64,000 bases of DNA, from assembly GCF_008297975.1 (NCBI RefSeq), contig NZ_VLNY01000002.1:372001-436000 (forward strand), in the 5' to 3' direction. Positions 51,775-61,248 of this stretch are shown here, one piece after another. The translations under genes were made by a program, and so were the position numbers. Numbering within the stretch: position 1 is the stretch's first letter; the number at the start of each line of letters is the position of its first letter. The DNA comes from Antrihabitans cavernicola (lineage in GTDB: Bacteria; Actinomycetota; Actinomycetes; Mycobacteriales; Mycobacteriaceae). The notes beneath the pieces are model-generated. The model worked only from the letters and a program-made list of their open reading frames with translations. It was not told where the DNA came from and did not search any database.

Positions 51775-53166
51775 CTAGATGAGGACAGTGCCTTCGGCGA
51801 CACCGATTGCGCGCATGTCGCGGTACCAACGCTCCACCGGATGTTCCTTGGTGTAGCCGTGGCCGCCGAGGAGCTGAACACCGTCCAGTCCCATCTGCAT
51901 GCCCTTCTCCGCCGCCAAGCGACGCGCCAGCGCCGACTCGCGTGCGAACGACAAGCCCTGATCGGCACGCGACGCACCGCGCAGCGTGACCAGACGCAAC
52001 CCGTCGAGCTCGATCGCGATGTTGGCGACCATGAACGCGACCGCCTGACGGTTGCTGATCGGCTCGCCGAACGCTTCGCGCTCGTTCACGTACGGAATCA
52101 CGTAGTCGAGGATGGCCTGACCGGTGCCGACCGCCATCGATGCCCAGCCGAGACGGGCGAGACGAATCGAGTCGGCGTAGTCCTCAGCGCGCTGATCGGC
52201 GCTGCCGTCACCGAGTATCGCGCTTTCCGGCACGGCAACGTCGGTGAGGATCAATCGACCGAGGCCGCCTGCGCGCAGGCCCATGCTCGGATCTGCTTCC
52301 ACGACAAGGCCCTTGGAGCTGGACTCGACGATGAACAGAGCGGGCTTGCCGTCGAGCTCGGCCGCGATGATGAACAGTTCGGACGACGCTGCGGCGGGCA
52401 CCATCGACTTGACGCCGTTGAGCTTGTAGCCGCTGGGGGAGCGAACCGCCTTGGTCTGCAACGCAAACGGATCGAAGAGCGCGCGCGGCTCGGACACCGC
52501 GACAGCGGCGGCTGGGACGTTGTCGCCGGTGAAGGCAGGCAGGTAGGTCTGCTGCTGGGCGTCGGTGCCCCACTGCGTGAGTGCGACCGCTACACCGCTG
52601 GGTGCGAGGATCGGCAGCGCCAGACCCATGTCACCATGCGAAAGCGCTTCGGCAACAAGAGAGTTGGTGACGGCGCCACGCTCGCTGGCCGCGCCGTCGA
52701 GCTCTTCGGGAACGTTGATCAGCGTGATGCCCAGCTCGGCCGCGCGCTCGAGCAGGTTTGCCGGGGCGGCAGCGGCCTCGTCGGCGGCGTGTGCGGCCGG
52801 ACGCAGGATCTCGTCGGCGAACTCCCTGACCGTTTCGACGATCATCTTCTGCTCGTCGTTCGGCGTCAGATCGAAGTAGTCGGCACCTCTTGCGGCGTCG
52901 GTGGGCAGGCGCTTCGGCTTGCCGCCGCCGGTGACGCTGGCGAACGCGCGAGTGGCCGCACCGATGGTCTTGAACCCGGTCTTGGTGCCCTCGTAGGTTG
53001 CCTTGTTGATCGGATCGCGCAGGCCGTACTTCTCGGCAAACTCCGATCCGGTAATCGTCGTCAGTGCGCGCATCGCGGTTCCCATGATGTCGCGCTTGGT
53101 CGGGTTGAGACCGACCGCGGACGTGTCTTTGGGCTTACGCTTCGTTGCGTCGTCTTGCTTGCTCAT
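51775..53166 (-). CDS. Acyl-CoA dehydrogenase with N-terminal extension (first of pair)
   Basis: 463-residue acyl-CoA dehydrogenase. About 100 residues of Ala/Thr/Lys-rich extension (KPKDTSAVGLNPTKRDIMGTAMRALTTITGSEFAEKYGLRDP) precede the standard fold. The core shows VREFADEILRPAAHAADE, AVSEPRALFDPFALQTKAV where the usual TEPxxGSD motif is degenerate, and VERWYRDMRAIGVAEGTVLI with a terminal glutamate. The weak FAD/substrate motif suggests it could be the less active partner of a heteromer with the next gene. ATG at 53166 is preferred to GTG at 53172. A palindrome lies upstream. Confidence 0.9.
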   Translation of the reverse strand: MSKQDDATKRKPKDTSAVGLNPTKRDIMGTAMRALTTITGSEFAEKYGLRDPINKATYEGTKTGFKTIGAATRAFASVTGGGKPKRLPTDAARGADYFDLTPNDEQKMIVETVREFADEILRPAAHAADEAAAAPANLLERAAELGITLINVPEELDGAASERGAVTNSLVAEALSHGDMGLALPILAPSGVAVALTQWGTDAQQQTYLPAFTGDNVPAAAVAVSEPRALFDPFALQTKAVRSPSGYKLNGVKSMVPAAASSELFIIAAELDGKPALFIVESSSKGLVVEADPSMGLRAGGLGRLILTDVAVPESAILGDGSADQRAEDYADSIRLARLGWASMAVGTGQAILDYVIPYVNEREAFGEPISNRQAVAFMVANIAIELDGLRLVTLRGASRADQGLSFARESALARRLAAEKGMQMGLDGVQLLGGHGYTKEHPVERWYRDMRAIGVAEGTVLI

Positions 53167-53205
53167 GATCACCAGTTTCTCGGTGTTCGGTGCTGGACGG
53201 AAAGG

Positions 53206-53223
53206 ATCTTACTCCAGAGTAAG
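53206..53223. promoter_or_regulatory. Palindromic operator overlapping the acyl-CoA dehydrogenase promoter
   Basis: A perfect 7-2-7 palindrome CTTACTC-CA-GAGTAAG (53208-53223) lies 41 bases upstream of the dehydrogenase start and 61 bases before the divergent DUF1304 gene. Read leftward, its end supplies a -10-like TAAGAT (53206-53211). The form is typical of a TetR-family fatty-acid-responsive repressor site. No such regulator gene lies in the window. Confidence 0.65.
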
Positions 53224-53284
53224 GTACGGCGAGCAGAATCGCGAGTGTCGGCCCGATTCCGGGCAAATATGAGAGCCTTGACAC

Positions 53285-53653
53285 ATGCCGATCGCAGCAG
53301 GATTGTTCGCCGCAATAGCCGCCGTACTGCACGTTTTCATCTTCGCGATGGAGAGCGTGCTGTGGGCGCAGCCCAAGGTGTGGAAGCGCTTCTCGGTGGC
53401 GAATCAGGCCGAGGCGGACGTGCTGAAGCCGATGGCGTTCAACCAAGGCTTCTACAACCTGTTCCTGGCGCTGGGCATCTTCGTCGGTCTGATCATCGGT
53501 GGTTCGGCAGGGCACGCCATCGTGCTGTTCGCGTGTCTGAGCATCGTCGGTGCCGCACTGGTGTTGGCGGTCGGCGGGAAGCAGTACTACCGCGCCGCTT
53601 TCATGCAAGGAATCACCCCGCTGATCGCTTTGGTGCTCTACGTCATCCTCTAG
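53285..53653 (+). CDS. DUF1304 family membrane protein
   Basis: 122-residue protein with four membrane helices. The DUF1304 signature is visible: LFAAIAAVLHVFIFAMESVLWAQPKVWKRF, NQGFYNLFLALGIFVGLIIG and GKQYYRAAFMQGITPLIALVLYVIL. Function unknown. It is divergent from the acyl-CoA dehydrogenase pair across the palindrome at 53208-53223, so it could share its control. The next gene, a GT39-type protein, starts within about 50 bases. Confidence 0.88.
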   Translation: MPIAAGLFAAIAAVLHVFIFAMESVLWAQPKVWKRFSVANQAEADVLKPMAFNQGFYNLFLALGIFVGLIIGGSAGHAIVLFACLSIVGAALVLAVGGKQYYRAAFMQGITPLIALVLYVIL

Positions 53654-53705
53654 TCGGCCACCGTTCTATCGGTCCGGGGTACTGAGTGCCGCCGGCCTGC
53701 TCGCG

Positions 53706-55136
53706 GTGGTGCTCACGGCATCGAGTGGCCGATACGGCTATCACCGTGACGAGTTGTACTTCCTTGCGAGTTCGAAGCATCTGGCGTGGGGTTACGTCGA
53801 TCAACCGCCGCTGACGCCGCTGCTCGTGCGCGCGATGACGGTGATGGACGACCGATCCCTGCCACTGCTCCGAGTGCCTGCGACGCTTGCCGCCGTCGGC
53901 GTCGTCGTGGTGACCGCACTGATGGCCCGCGAATTCGGTGGTGGGCGTCGGGCGCAGCTGATCGCGTCGTTCGCGGTCGTAGCGTCGGCGGTCGTACTGG
54001 GCGCCGGACACCTGATGGGCACCACCATCTTCGACCTCCTGGTCTGGGCGACGTTGTGCCTGCTGGTGATTCGGCTCTGCGACGGGCGCGATCCGCGCTG
54101 GTGGTTGGCAGTCGGTGCCATAGTGGGCATCGGTTTACAGAACAAGACGCTCGTGGTGTTCGTCGTAGCAGCCCTGCTGGTGGGAATACTGTCGGTCGGC
54201 CCGCGGCGCGTCCTTCGAACGTGGTGGCTTGCTGCGGGAATCGTGATCGCGCTTGGCATTTGGGCGCCGAACCTGTGGTGTCAGGCGAGCAACGGGTGGC
54301 CTCAACTGGAGATGAGCAGGTCGATCGCGGCAGGCGTGTCGGGGACGTCGTCGTCACGTGCCGAGTTCGTCATCACCCAACTCGGGCTGATCGGTCCGCT
54401 GCTGATCCCCGTCTGGATAGCCGGACTCTGGTGGCTGTTTCGGTCACCGTCGTCGAAGCGTTGGCGTGCGCTCGGCATCGCATATCCGATTCTCTTCGTC
54501 GTCTACTTCGGCGTCGGCGGCAAGGCCTACTACCTTGCCGGCCTGTATCCGGTGCTGCTGGCGGCGGGCGCACTCGTGGTGTCGTCGTGGTCGGGTCGTG
54601 GGCGGGCGCGCGTTCGTCTCGCCGTGGTCGCGATCGCGGTGACGTCGAACGCTGTGATCGCCGCAGTGCTGTTCCTGCCGGTCGTAGCTCCGAGCCGGTT
54701 GCCCGGCTCGGTCATCACGGCCGTGAACTACGACGCCGGGGAGACCGTCGGGTGGCCTGAGTACGTGAGTCAGGTTGCGACCGTGCGGGACTCGCTCCCT
54801 GACGACGATCGTGGATCGGTCGCCATTCTCACCGCGAACTACGGTGAGGCCGGAGCCGTCGAGAGGTTCGGCGGACGATATGGGCTGCCGTTGCCGCAGA
54901 GCGTCCACAACGCGTACTGGAGTTGGGGCCCGCCGAGCGATGCTGCGGCTGCGGTGATCACCGTCGGCTTCCAGCGCAACGAGCTACGCGACGTATTTGC
55001 TCGGGTCGACGACGCCGGTCGCCTGCACAACGCGATCGGGTTGAACAACGACGAGCAGGGTGCCTCGATCTTCGTGTGTCGAGGACCGTTGGAACCGTGG
55101 TCGCAACTGTGGCCGAAGATACGGCGGTTGGGATAG
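53706..55136 (+). CDS. GT39-family (ArnT/PMT-like) membrane glycosyltransferase
   Basis: 476-residue polytopic membrane protein. The N-terminal loop reads GRYGYHRDELYFLASSKHLAWGYVDQPPLTPLLVRA, with the D-E pair expected in the catalytic extracytoplasmic loop of GT-C enzymes. About ten membrane helices and a soluble C-terminal domain (EYVSQVATVRDSLPDDDRGSVAILTANYGEAGAVERFGG) follow. It should transfer a sugar from a lipid carrier. GTG at 53706 truncates the first helix; CTG at 53682 would lengthen it (LSAAGLLAVVLTASSGRYGY). No ATG/GTG/TTG occurs between the upstream in-frame stop and 53706. Confidence 0.85.
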   Translation: MVLTASSGRYGYHRDELYFLASSKHLAWGYVDQPPLTPLLVRAMTVMDDRSLPLLRVPATLAAVGVVVVTALMAREFGGGRRAQLIASFAVVASAVVLGAGHLMGTTIFDLLVWATLCLLVIRLCDGRDPRWWLAVGAIVGIGLQNKTLVVFVVAALLVGILSVGPRRVLRTWWLAAGIVIALGIWAPNLWCQASNGWPQLEMSRSIAAGVSGTSSSRAEFVITQLGLIGPLLIPVWIAGLWWLFRSPSSKRWRALGIAYPILFVVYFGVGGKAYYLAGLYPVLLAAGALVVSSWSGRGRARVRLAVVAIAVTSNAVIAAVLFLPVVAPSRLPGSVITAVNYDAGETVGWPEYVSQVATVRDSLPDDDRGSVAILTANYGEAGAVERFGGRYGLPLPQSVHNAYWSWGPPSDAAAAVITVGFQRNELRDVFARVDDAGRLHNAIGLNNDEQGASIFVCRGPLEPWSQLWPKIRRLG

Positions 55137-55183
55137 CCAAATAATCGAATGCGTTGGCCGAAGGTGCTGGCTAGCATCGCCGC

Positions 55184-56560
55184 ATGGTCCTGGCCCGGAC
55201 GAATGCGGGGAGAGTGCGCGGCACCGTCGAAGACGGCATCGCGGTCTTTCGTGGCATCCCATTCGCTGCGCCGCCCGCCGGCTCCCTGCGTTTCGCGGCA
55301 CCGGTGCCGCCGCAGCCGTGGGACGGCGTGCGAGACGCGCTGACATTCGGTCCGCCGCCTCCGCAGGCAGACGCATTCGGCATGGACCAGTTGGTCTGCG
55401 GCGACGATTGGCTGACCCTCAACGTCTGGTCACCCGATCCGAGTCGCGACGTCGGCTTGCCGGTGATGGTGTGGATCCAGGGTGGCGCCTATGCGATCGG
55501 GACGTCGGGCCTTCCCGAGTACGACGGTGCGCGGCTCGCGCACGACGGCGTCGTGCTGGTGACGTTCAACTACCGCGTCGGCATCGAGGGGTTCGCGCAC
55601 ATCGACGGTGCGCCCGCCAATCGGGGGCTGCTCGACCAAGTTGCCGCCCTGGAATGGGTGCGAGTCAACATCCACGCATTCGGCGGCGACCCGGCGCGGG
55701 TCACCGTGTTCGGCGAATCGGCGGGCGGAGGATCGGTTGCCGCGCTGTTGGTGATGCCTCGGGCAGCGGGACTGTTTCACCGAGCAATCGCGCAGAGCGT
55801 CCCGGGAACGTTCTTCACCTCGGAGCTCGCTCGCGACATCGCCGAAGCCTGCGCCGCCGAACTCGGGTTGTCGGCCACGATTGCTGATCTGTCCGTCGTC
55901 GACCCTGGCTTGCTGAGTGCTGCGGGCGATGCAGTCGCCGCGAATATCATGGCGCACGTTGACAAATGGGGACAGGCCGCGCACCGATCCATCCTGTTCG
56001 CGCCCGTGGTGGACGGTGAGATTCTGCCCACAACGCCGTGGCACCAGCGGCACGACGTCGACATCGTTGTGGGTCACACCCGTGACGAACACCGGCTGTT
56101 CATGGCGCTGGAAGGGCTCGACCAGGTCACGTCGGAGCAACTCACATCAGCCATGGAAATCTTCGCGCCGGGGCCGTACCCGCCGGGCGAAACAACCGAG
56201 ATCTACGAACGGCTGCATTCCGACTGGCTGTTTCGCATGCCGTCGCTGCACCTTGCCGAGCATGCTGCGGCCGCGTACTTCTACGAGTTGACGTGGTCGG
56301 GTGTGCTCGGTGCGTGCCACGGCCTCGACGTCCCGCTGGTCTTCGGCAACCTGACGAGCGGGCAGCCTGCTGGGTTGATCGCCGACCGCACCGCAGCCGA
56401 AGCGGTCTCGGCTCGCATGCGGGCGGCATGGATCGCATTCGCCACCGACGGCGATCCCGGCTGGCCCACCTTCGACACCGGGCTGGTGCAGATCTTCGAC
56501 ACCGAGTCCGTTGTCGCGCCGTACCCAGAGGCCGAGTCGCGAAAGATCTGGCAGGACTAA
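55184..56560 (+). CDS. Type-B carboxylesterase/lipase
   Basis: 458-residue carboxylesterase of the cholinesterase-like family. The start GRVRGTVEDGIAVFRGIPFAAPPAGSLRF and DDWLTLNVWSP are family signatures. VMVWIQGGAY gives the oxyanion hole, VTVFGESAGGGSV the nucleophilic serine and ACHGLDVPLVFGN the catalytic histidine. A conserved acidic residue lies in the GHTRDEHRLF region. No signal peptide is seen, so it is probably cytoplasmic. ATG at 55184 sits 47 bases after the GT39 gene. Natural substrate unknown. Confidence 0.9.
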   Translation: MVLARTNAGRVRGTVEDGIAVFRGIPFAAPPAGSLRFAAPVPPQPWDGVRDALTFGPPPPQADAFGMDQLVCGDDWLTLNVWSPDPSRDVGLPVMVWIQGGAYAIGTSGLPEYDGARLAHDGVVLVTFNYRVGIEGFAHIDGAPANRGLLDQVAALEWVRVNIHAFGGDPARVTVFGESAGGGSVAALLVMPRAAGLFHRAIAQSVPGTFFTSELARDIAEACAAELGLSATIADLSVVDPGLLSAAGDAVAANIMAHVDKWGQAAHRSILFAPVVDGEILPTTPWHQRHDVDIVVGHTRDEHRLFMALEGLDQVTSEQLTSAMEIFAPGPYPPGETTEIYERLHSDWLFRMPSLHLAEHAAAAYFYELTWSGVLGACHGLDVPLVFGNLTSGQPAGLIADRTAAEAVSARMRAAWIAFATDGDPGWPTFDTGLVQIFDTESVVAPYPEAESRKIWQD

Positions 56561-56579
56561 ACGTTTGCGCCGCTTCCCC

Positions 56580-57371
56580 TCAGGTAGCCGGCGAAAGGCG
56601 CGCTAGAACCTCGTCGTGCAGTGGGCCGTTCGTGGCAACTGCGCTGCCGCCGTGTGGTCCCGCCGAGCCGTCCAAACCGGTGAAGCGTCCACCCGCTTCG
56701 CGCACCAGAATGTCGAGGGGTGCAAGGTCCCACAGCGACACCTCGGGCTCACTTGCGATGTCGACGGCGCCCTCGGCGACCAAGCAGTACGGGAAGAAAT
56801 CGCCGTATCCGCGGACTCGCCAGACGTCGTCGGTGAGGGCGATGAACTTGTCCCGAATACCGCGCTCCTGCCAACCGGACAAGCTCGCAAAGCTGAGACT
56901 TGCAGAACCGATCGACGACACGGTCGACACCGAAAGCTGTTTCGGCTCAGCGCCTTCGAACGAACCCCAGGCGCCCGCACCCGAGGCCGCCCACCAGCGC
57001 CGCACCAGCGCAGGCGCACTGACGACACCCACGACCGGTACGCCGTCGACCAACAGCGCGATCAGCGTCGCCCAGATGGGAACGCCGCGGACAAAGTTCT
57101 TGGTGCCGTCGATCGGATCGACGACCCATTGCCGACCGGAGAACTCGGCCTCGCCGCCGAACTCCTCACCGAGCACCGCGTCGTCCGGTCGTTCGACGGC
57201 GAGCACTGCACGAACTGCGCGCTCCACCGCCAGGTCGGCGTCGGAGACCGGTGTCAGGTCGGGCTTGTCGTCTACCTGCAGGTCGAGGGCACCGAAACGA
57301 GCGCGGGTGATCGCGTCGGCGTCGTCGGCGATGCGCAGGGCCAACTGGAGGTCTTCGCGGTAATCGGGCAC
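56580..57371 (-). CDS. hisN: Histidinol-phosphatase (inositol-monophosphatase-like)
   Basis: 263-residue member of the inositol monophosphatase superfamily. The metal-binding motifs are VLGEEFGGE (E), [25 protein letters not shown] (DPIDGT) and [26 protein letters not shown] (WDxAP). In actinobacteria this subgroup (HisN, M. tuberculosis Rv3137) removes phosphate from histidinol phosphate in histidine synthesis. Length and the FVRG specificity segment agree. It is divergent from the metallophosphoesterase gene with only 30 bases between the start codons. Confidence 0.9.
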   Translation of the reverse strand: MPDYREDLQLALRIADDADAITRARFGALDLQVDDKPDLTPVSDADLAVERAVRAVLAVERPDDAVLGEEFGGEAEFSGRQWVVDPIDGTKNFVRGVPIWATLIALLVDGVPVVGVVSAPALVRRWWAASGAGAWGSFEGAEPKQLSVSTVSSIGSASLSFASLSGWQERGIRDKFIALTDDVWRVRGYGDFFPYCLVAEGAVDIASEPEVSLWDLAPLDILVREAGGRFTGLDGSAGPHGGSAVATNGPLHDEVLARLSPAT

Positions 57372-57401
57372 GTCGCAACGCTACCGGGCACAATCTTTTC
57401 C

Positions 57402-58313
57402 ATGACCGCACCGGTGCGCTTCGACGTCATCTCGGACATTCAAGGGGATTTTCACGACTTGGACGCCGCGCTCGCCTGGTTCGCCGAGCGCGGTATCGGG
57501 GACGCGCTGCTGGTGGTCGGCGACCTCACGCCGAACGGGCACGCCGACGAATATCAAGCCCTGTTCGACCGGCTTGCTGCATCCCCGCACGCCCCGGCGC
57601 TGTTCGCGGTCGGCAATCACGATTACTACAACCACGAGTCCAACGACGTGTCCATCGCTCGGTTTCTGGAATTCACCGGGATGCCTGCGATGTACTCGGC
57701 GCACGAGGTGGGTGGTGTCACCGTGATTCGCCTCGGCACGCTGGACGGTAGTGAACGCAGCGGGCACTGCGTGATTCTGGGCGACGAGCAGCTGGCCTGG
57801 CTCGCCGAGACACTCGATGCTCAGCCGATCGGCAAGCCGGTGTTGGTGATGAGCCATCATGCGTTGCCGCGCACAGTATCCGGCAGTTACGACGACCCGA
57901 TCACGCAGGCGCCCAAGCTCTACCTCGCGGACTACGCCGAGTCCGATCGGCTCCTGGACATCCTCGGATCGCACCCCGACGTAATGTTTCTCAGCGGCCA
58001 CACGCACTGGAGTCTCTACCGTTCCGACTGGTTCGCCCGTCGGACAGTGGGGGGCGGTCACGTGAACGGCTTCGCGTGCGTCAACACCGGTGCGGTGCAG
58101 CGCGGTTTCGGGCCGAACGGTGCGGGTGGTGAGCAGCCGCTGGAGCTGGAAGAGAACCAGGGCCTGTCCGTGGTGGTCGACGGATCGACGATACGGATTC
58201 AGGCCCTGGACTTCCGGCGCGGCAAGGTCATCCGCACCGTCGAGTTTCGGTCAGGCAGCGCCGACTTCGTTGAGCTTGCCGGTGGCGACGTCGAAGACGA
58301 AGCCGCGCAATGA
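57402..58313 (+). CDS. Calcineurin-like metallophosphoesterase
   Basis: 303 residues with the binuclear metal site of calcineurin-type phosphoesterases: DVISDIQGDFHDLD (D-x-Q/H variant, Gln where His is usual), VVGDLTPNG, VGNHDYYN (GNHD/E), VLVMSHHALP and FLSGHTHWSL. The first motif, DIQ rather than DxH, removes one common ligand but is seen in some subfamilies. The substrate could be a phosphodiester or phosphomonoester. Its 3' end overlaps the carbonic anhydrase gene on the other strand by 63 bases, an unusually long convergent overlap. Confidence 0.9.
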   Translation: MTAPVRFDVISDIQGDFHDLDAALAWFAERGIGDALLVVGDLTPNGHADEYQALFDRLAASPHAPALFAVGNHDYYNHESNDVSIARFLEFTGMPAMYSAHEVGGVTVIRLGTLDGSERSGHCVILGDEQLAWLAETLDAQPIGKPVLVMSHHALPRTVSGSYDDPITQAPKLYLADYAESDRLLDILGSHPDVMFLSGHTHWSLYRSDWFARRTVGGGHVNGFACVNTGAVQRGFGPNGAGGEQPLELEENQGLSVVVDGSTIRIQALDFRRGKVIRTVEFRSGSADFVELAGGDVEDEAAQ

Positions 58314-58745
58314 CGTCGTCTTGGTGATGAACGGGCTGGATTTGATCCGCTCGAGCGACTGACGGACGTCCTCGTCCAAATCGGGGAATGCCTCCGCCGC
58401 CCAGGTCGGTTTGATGCCGGTCTCGTCCTGGATGCTGCGCTTGAAGTCGTCGTCGGTGAAGGTGAGCATTCCGCAGTCCGTGTGATGGATGAGGATCACT
58501 TCGGTGGTCCCGAGCAGTCGCTGGCTGATCGCGAGCGAGCGAATCTCGTCGTCGGTCACCACGCCGCCTGCGTTGCGAATCACGTGCGCTTCGCCCTCGG
58601 CGAGACCCAGGATGCGGTAGACGTCGAGGCGGGCGTCCATGCAGGCGAGGACGGCGACACCCTTGCTCGGTGGCAAGGGGAGAGGTCCGGAGAAGTCGGC
58701 GGCATACGCGGCATTGTTTTCGAGGAAGGTGTCGGTGACGGTCAT
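58251..58745 (-). CDS. canA: Beta-carbonic anhydrase (CanA-like)
   Basis: 164-residue beta-class carbonic anhydrase interconverting CO2 and bicarbonate. Zinc ligands are Cys in VLACMDARLDVYR, and His and Cys in LIHHTDCGML. The Asp-Arg dyad is in MDARLD. The sequence closely follows M. tuberculosis CanA (Rv1284), including FTDDDFKRSIQDETGIKPTW and the end SLRGFVFDVATGKLNEV. ATG at 58745 has GGAGG 8 bases upstream. Upstream frames to 59061 are not supported. The last 63 bases lie inside the metallophosphoesterase gene on the opposite strand. Confidence 0.94.
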   Translation of the reverse strand: MTVTDTFLENNAAYAADFSGPLPLPPSKGVAVLACMDARLDVYRILGLAEGEAHVIRNAGGVVTDDEIRSLAISQRLLGTTEVILIHHTDCGMLTFTDDDFKRSIQDETGIKPTWAAEAFPDLDEDVRQSLERIKSSPFITKTTSLRGFVFDVATGKLNEVGAA

Positions 58746-58999
58746 GGGTCGTGCCTCCGGGTAGCTGGGTTCGCACTCGTGCATGTGAGCGCCTCCGGCA
58801 ACGATCGGACCGCGTGCGACACGGCGCAATGGTTGCAATCACCATGACGGCAAGCCCATCCGTTGCGAGCGCGGTAGCGAAGTCACGACCACCCGTGTTC
58901 CTGTGATCTTGCTGATCGAAAACCTCGCTTTCCTGGCAATACGCACAGGAAGGGTGGGTACGGTCGGACTGGATCAGCGATCGGAATCGGGGTGTTTCG

Positions 59000-60124
59000 A
59001 TGCCTCCGGCATCACAGCAACGCGTATATCTGCACGTAGGACTACCGAAGACAGGTACCACCTATCTTCAGGACCGGCTGTGGCGTAATCGCGATGCGGC
59101 GCAGCGATCGGGGCTGCTCTATCCCGGCGACTTTCAGCAGGCTCATCACCACGCCGCGCTGGAACTCCAACCCACGCGTTACCTGGACTGGGTCGATCCT
59201 GCGCACGCCGGCATCTGGGACCGCCTGGTCGATCAAGTTCGCAAGTGGCCGCGCACCTCTGTCATCTCCCACGAACTGTTCGCCACCGTGAGCGCCGAGC
59301 GAGCCGCGCAGGTGCTCGACGACCTGTCGTTCGCCGAAGTACACGTGGTGTGCACGGCCCGCGACCTTGGCAGGCAGATCCCATCGGTGTGGCAGGAGAA
59401 CATCAAGAACCAGCACACGACGACGTTTGCCGAGTTCGTCGCCGACATCAAACGGCCCGGTAGCGCCCCCGGTCGGGAGCCGTTCTGGGAATTTCAGGAT
59501 CTGCCGCGGATTCTGCGGACCTGGGGTGCGACCGTTCCGGCGGATCGTGTGCATGTGGTGACCGTTCCCGGCCGCGGGTCGTCGCAGCAGATGTTGTGGC
59601 AACGCTTCACAGCGACGTTGGGTGTCGACTCGACCCTGCTCGACCGCAAGGTGCCCACCGGTAACCACTCGCTGGGACCGACCCAGTTGGAGGTGCTGCG
59701 CCGCGTCAACAGCCACCTCGTCGGGAACGTCGCCTGGTCGCGGTACGAGTCGATGGTCAAAGAACAGTTGATCGGCGCGATGATCGCCGACTCCGAGCGT
59801 GGAACGCTGCCATCGCTGTCCGACGACGATCAGCGGTGGGCCGAATCGTTGGCGCACGAATTCATCGACGACATCGCAGCGACCGGATATTCGGTGGTCG
59901 GCGATCTCGACGATCTGATCCCGACCCGCGCCGCGGCCGACGCGGTATCCCCACCGAGCGAAGGCGAGGTGCTCGAAGCGACAGTGGAGGCGTTGTCCAC
60001 CCTGGTGCGAACCGTCCCGTTGCCGCCGGTGCGGGAACGTCCGATCACGCATCTCAAACGCGCAGTTCGGATCCAGCAGCGGAGATTGCAGGCACTGCGC
60101 TTACGTCGGGTGCCGCACCGGTAG
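59000..60124 (+). CDS. Sulfotransferase-family protein
   Basis: 374-residue protein with an N-terminal PAPS-binding P-loop [21 protein letters not shown], equivalent to the 5'-PSB motif of sulfotransferases. A 3'-phosphate-like segment ([25 protein letters not shown]) is expected to contact the nucleotide. The last 60 residues are basic ([30 protein letters not shown]), perhaps binding the membrane or an acidic acceptor. Sulfotransferases of this type modify glycolipids or trehalose lipids in mycolate bacteria. ATG at 59000 is the likely start. prfB follows 11 bases later. Confidence 0.85.
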   Translation: MPPASQQRVYLHVGLPKTGTTYLQDRLWRNRDAAQRSGLLYPGDFQQAHHHAALELQPTRYLDWVDPAHAGIWDRLVDQVRKWPRTSVISHELFATVSAERAAQVLDDLSFAEVHVVCTARDLGRQIPSVWQENIKNQHTTTFAEFVADIKRPGSAPGREPFWEFQDLPRILRTWGATVPADRVHVVTVPGRGSSQQMLWQRFTATLGVDSTLLDRKVPTGNHSLGPTQLEVLRRVNSHLVGNVAWSRYESMVKEQLIGAMIADSERGTLPSLSDDDQRWAESLAHEFIDDIAATGYSVVGDLDDLIPTRAAADAVSPPSEGEVLEATVEALSTLVRTVPLPPVRERPITHLKRAVRIQQRRLQALRLRRVPHR

Positions 60125-60135
60125 CCTTGAACCTC

Positions 60136-61248
60136 GTGCATCCCGACGTTTCCGCAGACCTGGCCGAGCTCGACACCACACTGAAGACAGTCGAGTCGGT
60201 TCTCGATGTCGAAGAGCTGCGGCGTCGAATCGACGAGCTGGAACATCAGGCCGCCGATCCTGAGCTGTGGAACGACCAGGACCACGCGCAGCAGGTGACA
60301 AGTCAGCTGTCCTACGCCCAGGGCGACCTGCGCCGCGTCGAGAAGCTGCGCGAACGCCTCGACGACATGCCGGTCCTCTACGAGCTTGCAGAAGAAGAGG
60401 AAGGCGCCGGCGCCGAGTCCGCACTTGCCGATGCCGATGCCGAGCGCGCGTCGCTGCGTGCCGACATCGAGATGCTCGAAGTGCGCACTTTGCTTTCCGG
60501 GGAGTTCGACAAGCGCGACGCGGTGGTCAACATTCGGTCCGGCGCAGGCGGGATCGACGCCGCGGACTGGGCCGAGATGCTGATGCGCATGTACATCCGC
60601 TGGGCGGAGAAGCACGGCTACGGCGTCGAGGTCTACGACACGTCCTACGCCGAAGAAGCCGGCATCAAGAGCACCACCTTCGTCGTCAAGACGCCGTATG
60701 CCTACGGCACGCTGTCGATCGAGCAGGGCACGCACCGACTGGTTCGGATCAGCCCGTTCGACAACCAGGGCCGACGCCAGACGTCATTCGCCGAGGTCGA
60801 GGTGCTGCCGGTCGTCGAAACCACCGATCACATCGAGATTCCCGAAGGCGACATTCGGGTCGACGTCTACCGCTCCAGCGGGCCTGGTGGACAGTCCGTC
60901 AACACCACCGACTCCGCCGTTCGCCTCACGCACATACCGACGGGCGTCGTCGTCACCTGTCAGAACGAGAAGTCGCAGCTGCAGAACAAGGTTGCCGCGA
61001 TGAAGGTGCTGCAGGCCAAACTGCTCGAGCGTAAGCGCCAGGAAGAAAAGGCGGCGATGGAGGAGCTCGGCGCGGGTGGCAACGCCTCGTGGGGCAACCA
61101 GATGAGGTCCTACGTGCTGCACCCGTATCAAATGGTCAAGGACTTGCGCACCGAGTACGAGGTCAACAACCCGACCGCCGTCCTCGACGGTGACATCGAC
61201 GGCTTCATCGAATCCGGCATTCGGTGGCGAATGAGCGAGCAGGCGTAA
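60136..61248 (+). CDS. prfB: Peptide chain release factor 2
   Basis: 370-residue class I release factor. RF2 specificity tripeptide SPF is in [15 protein letters not shown], which reads UGA/UAA. The GGQ catalytic motif is in [23 protein letters not shown] at 60136 gives the N-terminus [24 protein letters not shown], which agrees with actinobacterial RF2. The coding frame is continuous, with no programmed +1 frameshift at the early stop seen in E. coli prfB. It starts a conserved row (prfB, mscS, small membrane protein, ftsE, ftsX) with very short gaps. Confidence 0.96.
   Translation: MHPDVSADLAELDTTLKTVESVLDVEELRRRIDELEHQAADPELWNDQDHAQQVTSQLSYAQGDLRRVEKLRERLDDMPVLYELAEEEEGAGAESALADADAERASLRADIEMLEVRTLLSGEFDKRDAVVNIRSGAGGIDAADWAEMLMRMYIRWAEKHGYGVEVYDTSYAEEAGIKSTTFVVKTPYAYGTLSIEQGTHRLVRISPFDNQGRRQTSFAEVEVLPVVETTDHIEIPEGDIRVDVYRSSGPGGQSVNTTDSAVRLTHIPTGVVVTCQNEKSQLQNKVAAMKVLQAKLLERKRQEEKAAMEELGAGGNASWGNQMRSYVLHPYQMVKDLRTEYEVNNPTAVLDGDIDGFIESGIRWRMSEQA

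Noticed and set aside
51841..53685. 614-codon forward ORF opposite the acyl-CoA dehydrogenase
   Set aside because: Shadow frame; the reverse strand encodes a complete, recognisable enzyme.
60136..60250. Programmed frameshift in prfB
   Set aside because: The reading frame is continuous from GTG 60136 with no early in-frame stop, as in other actinobacteria.
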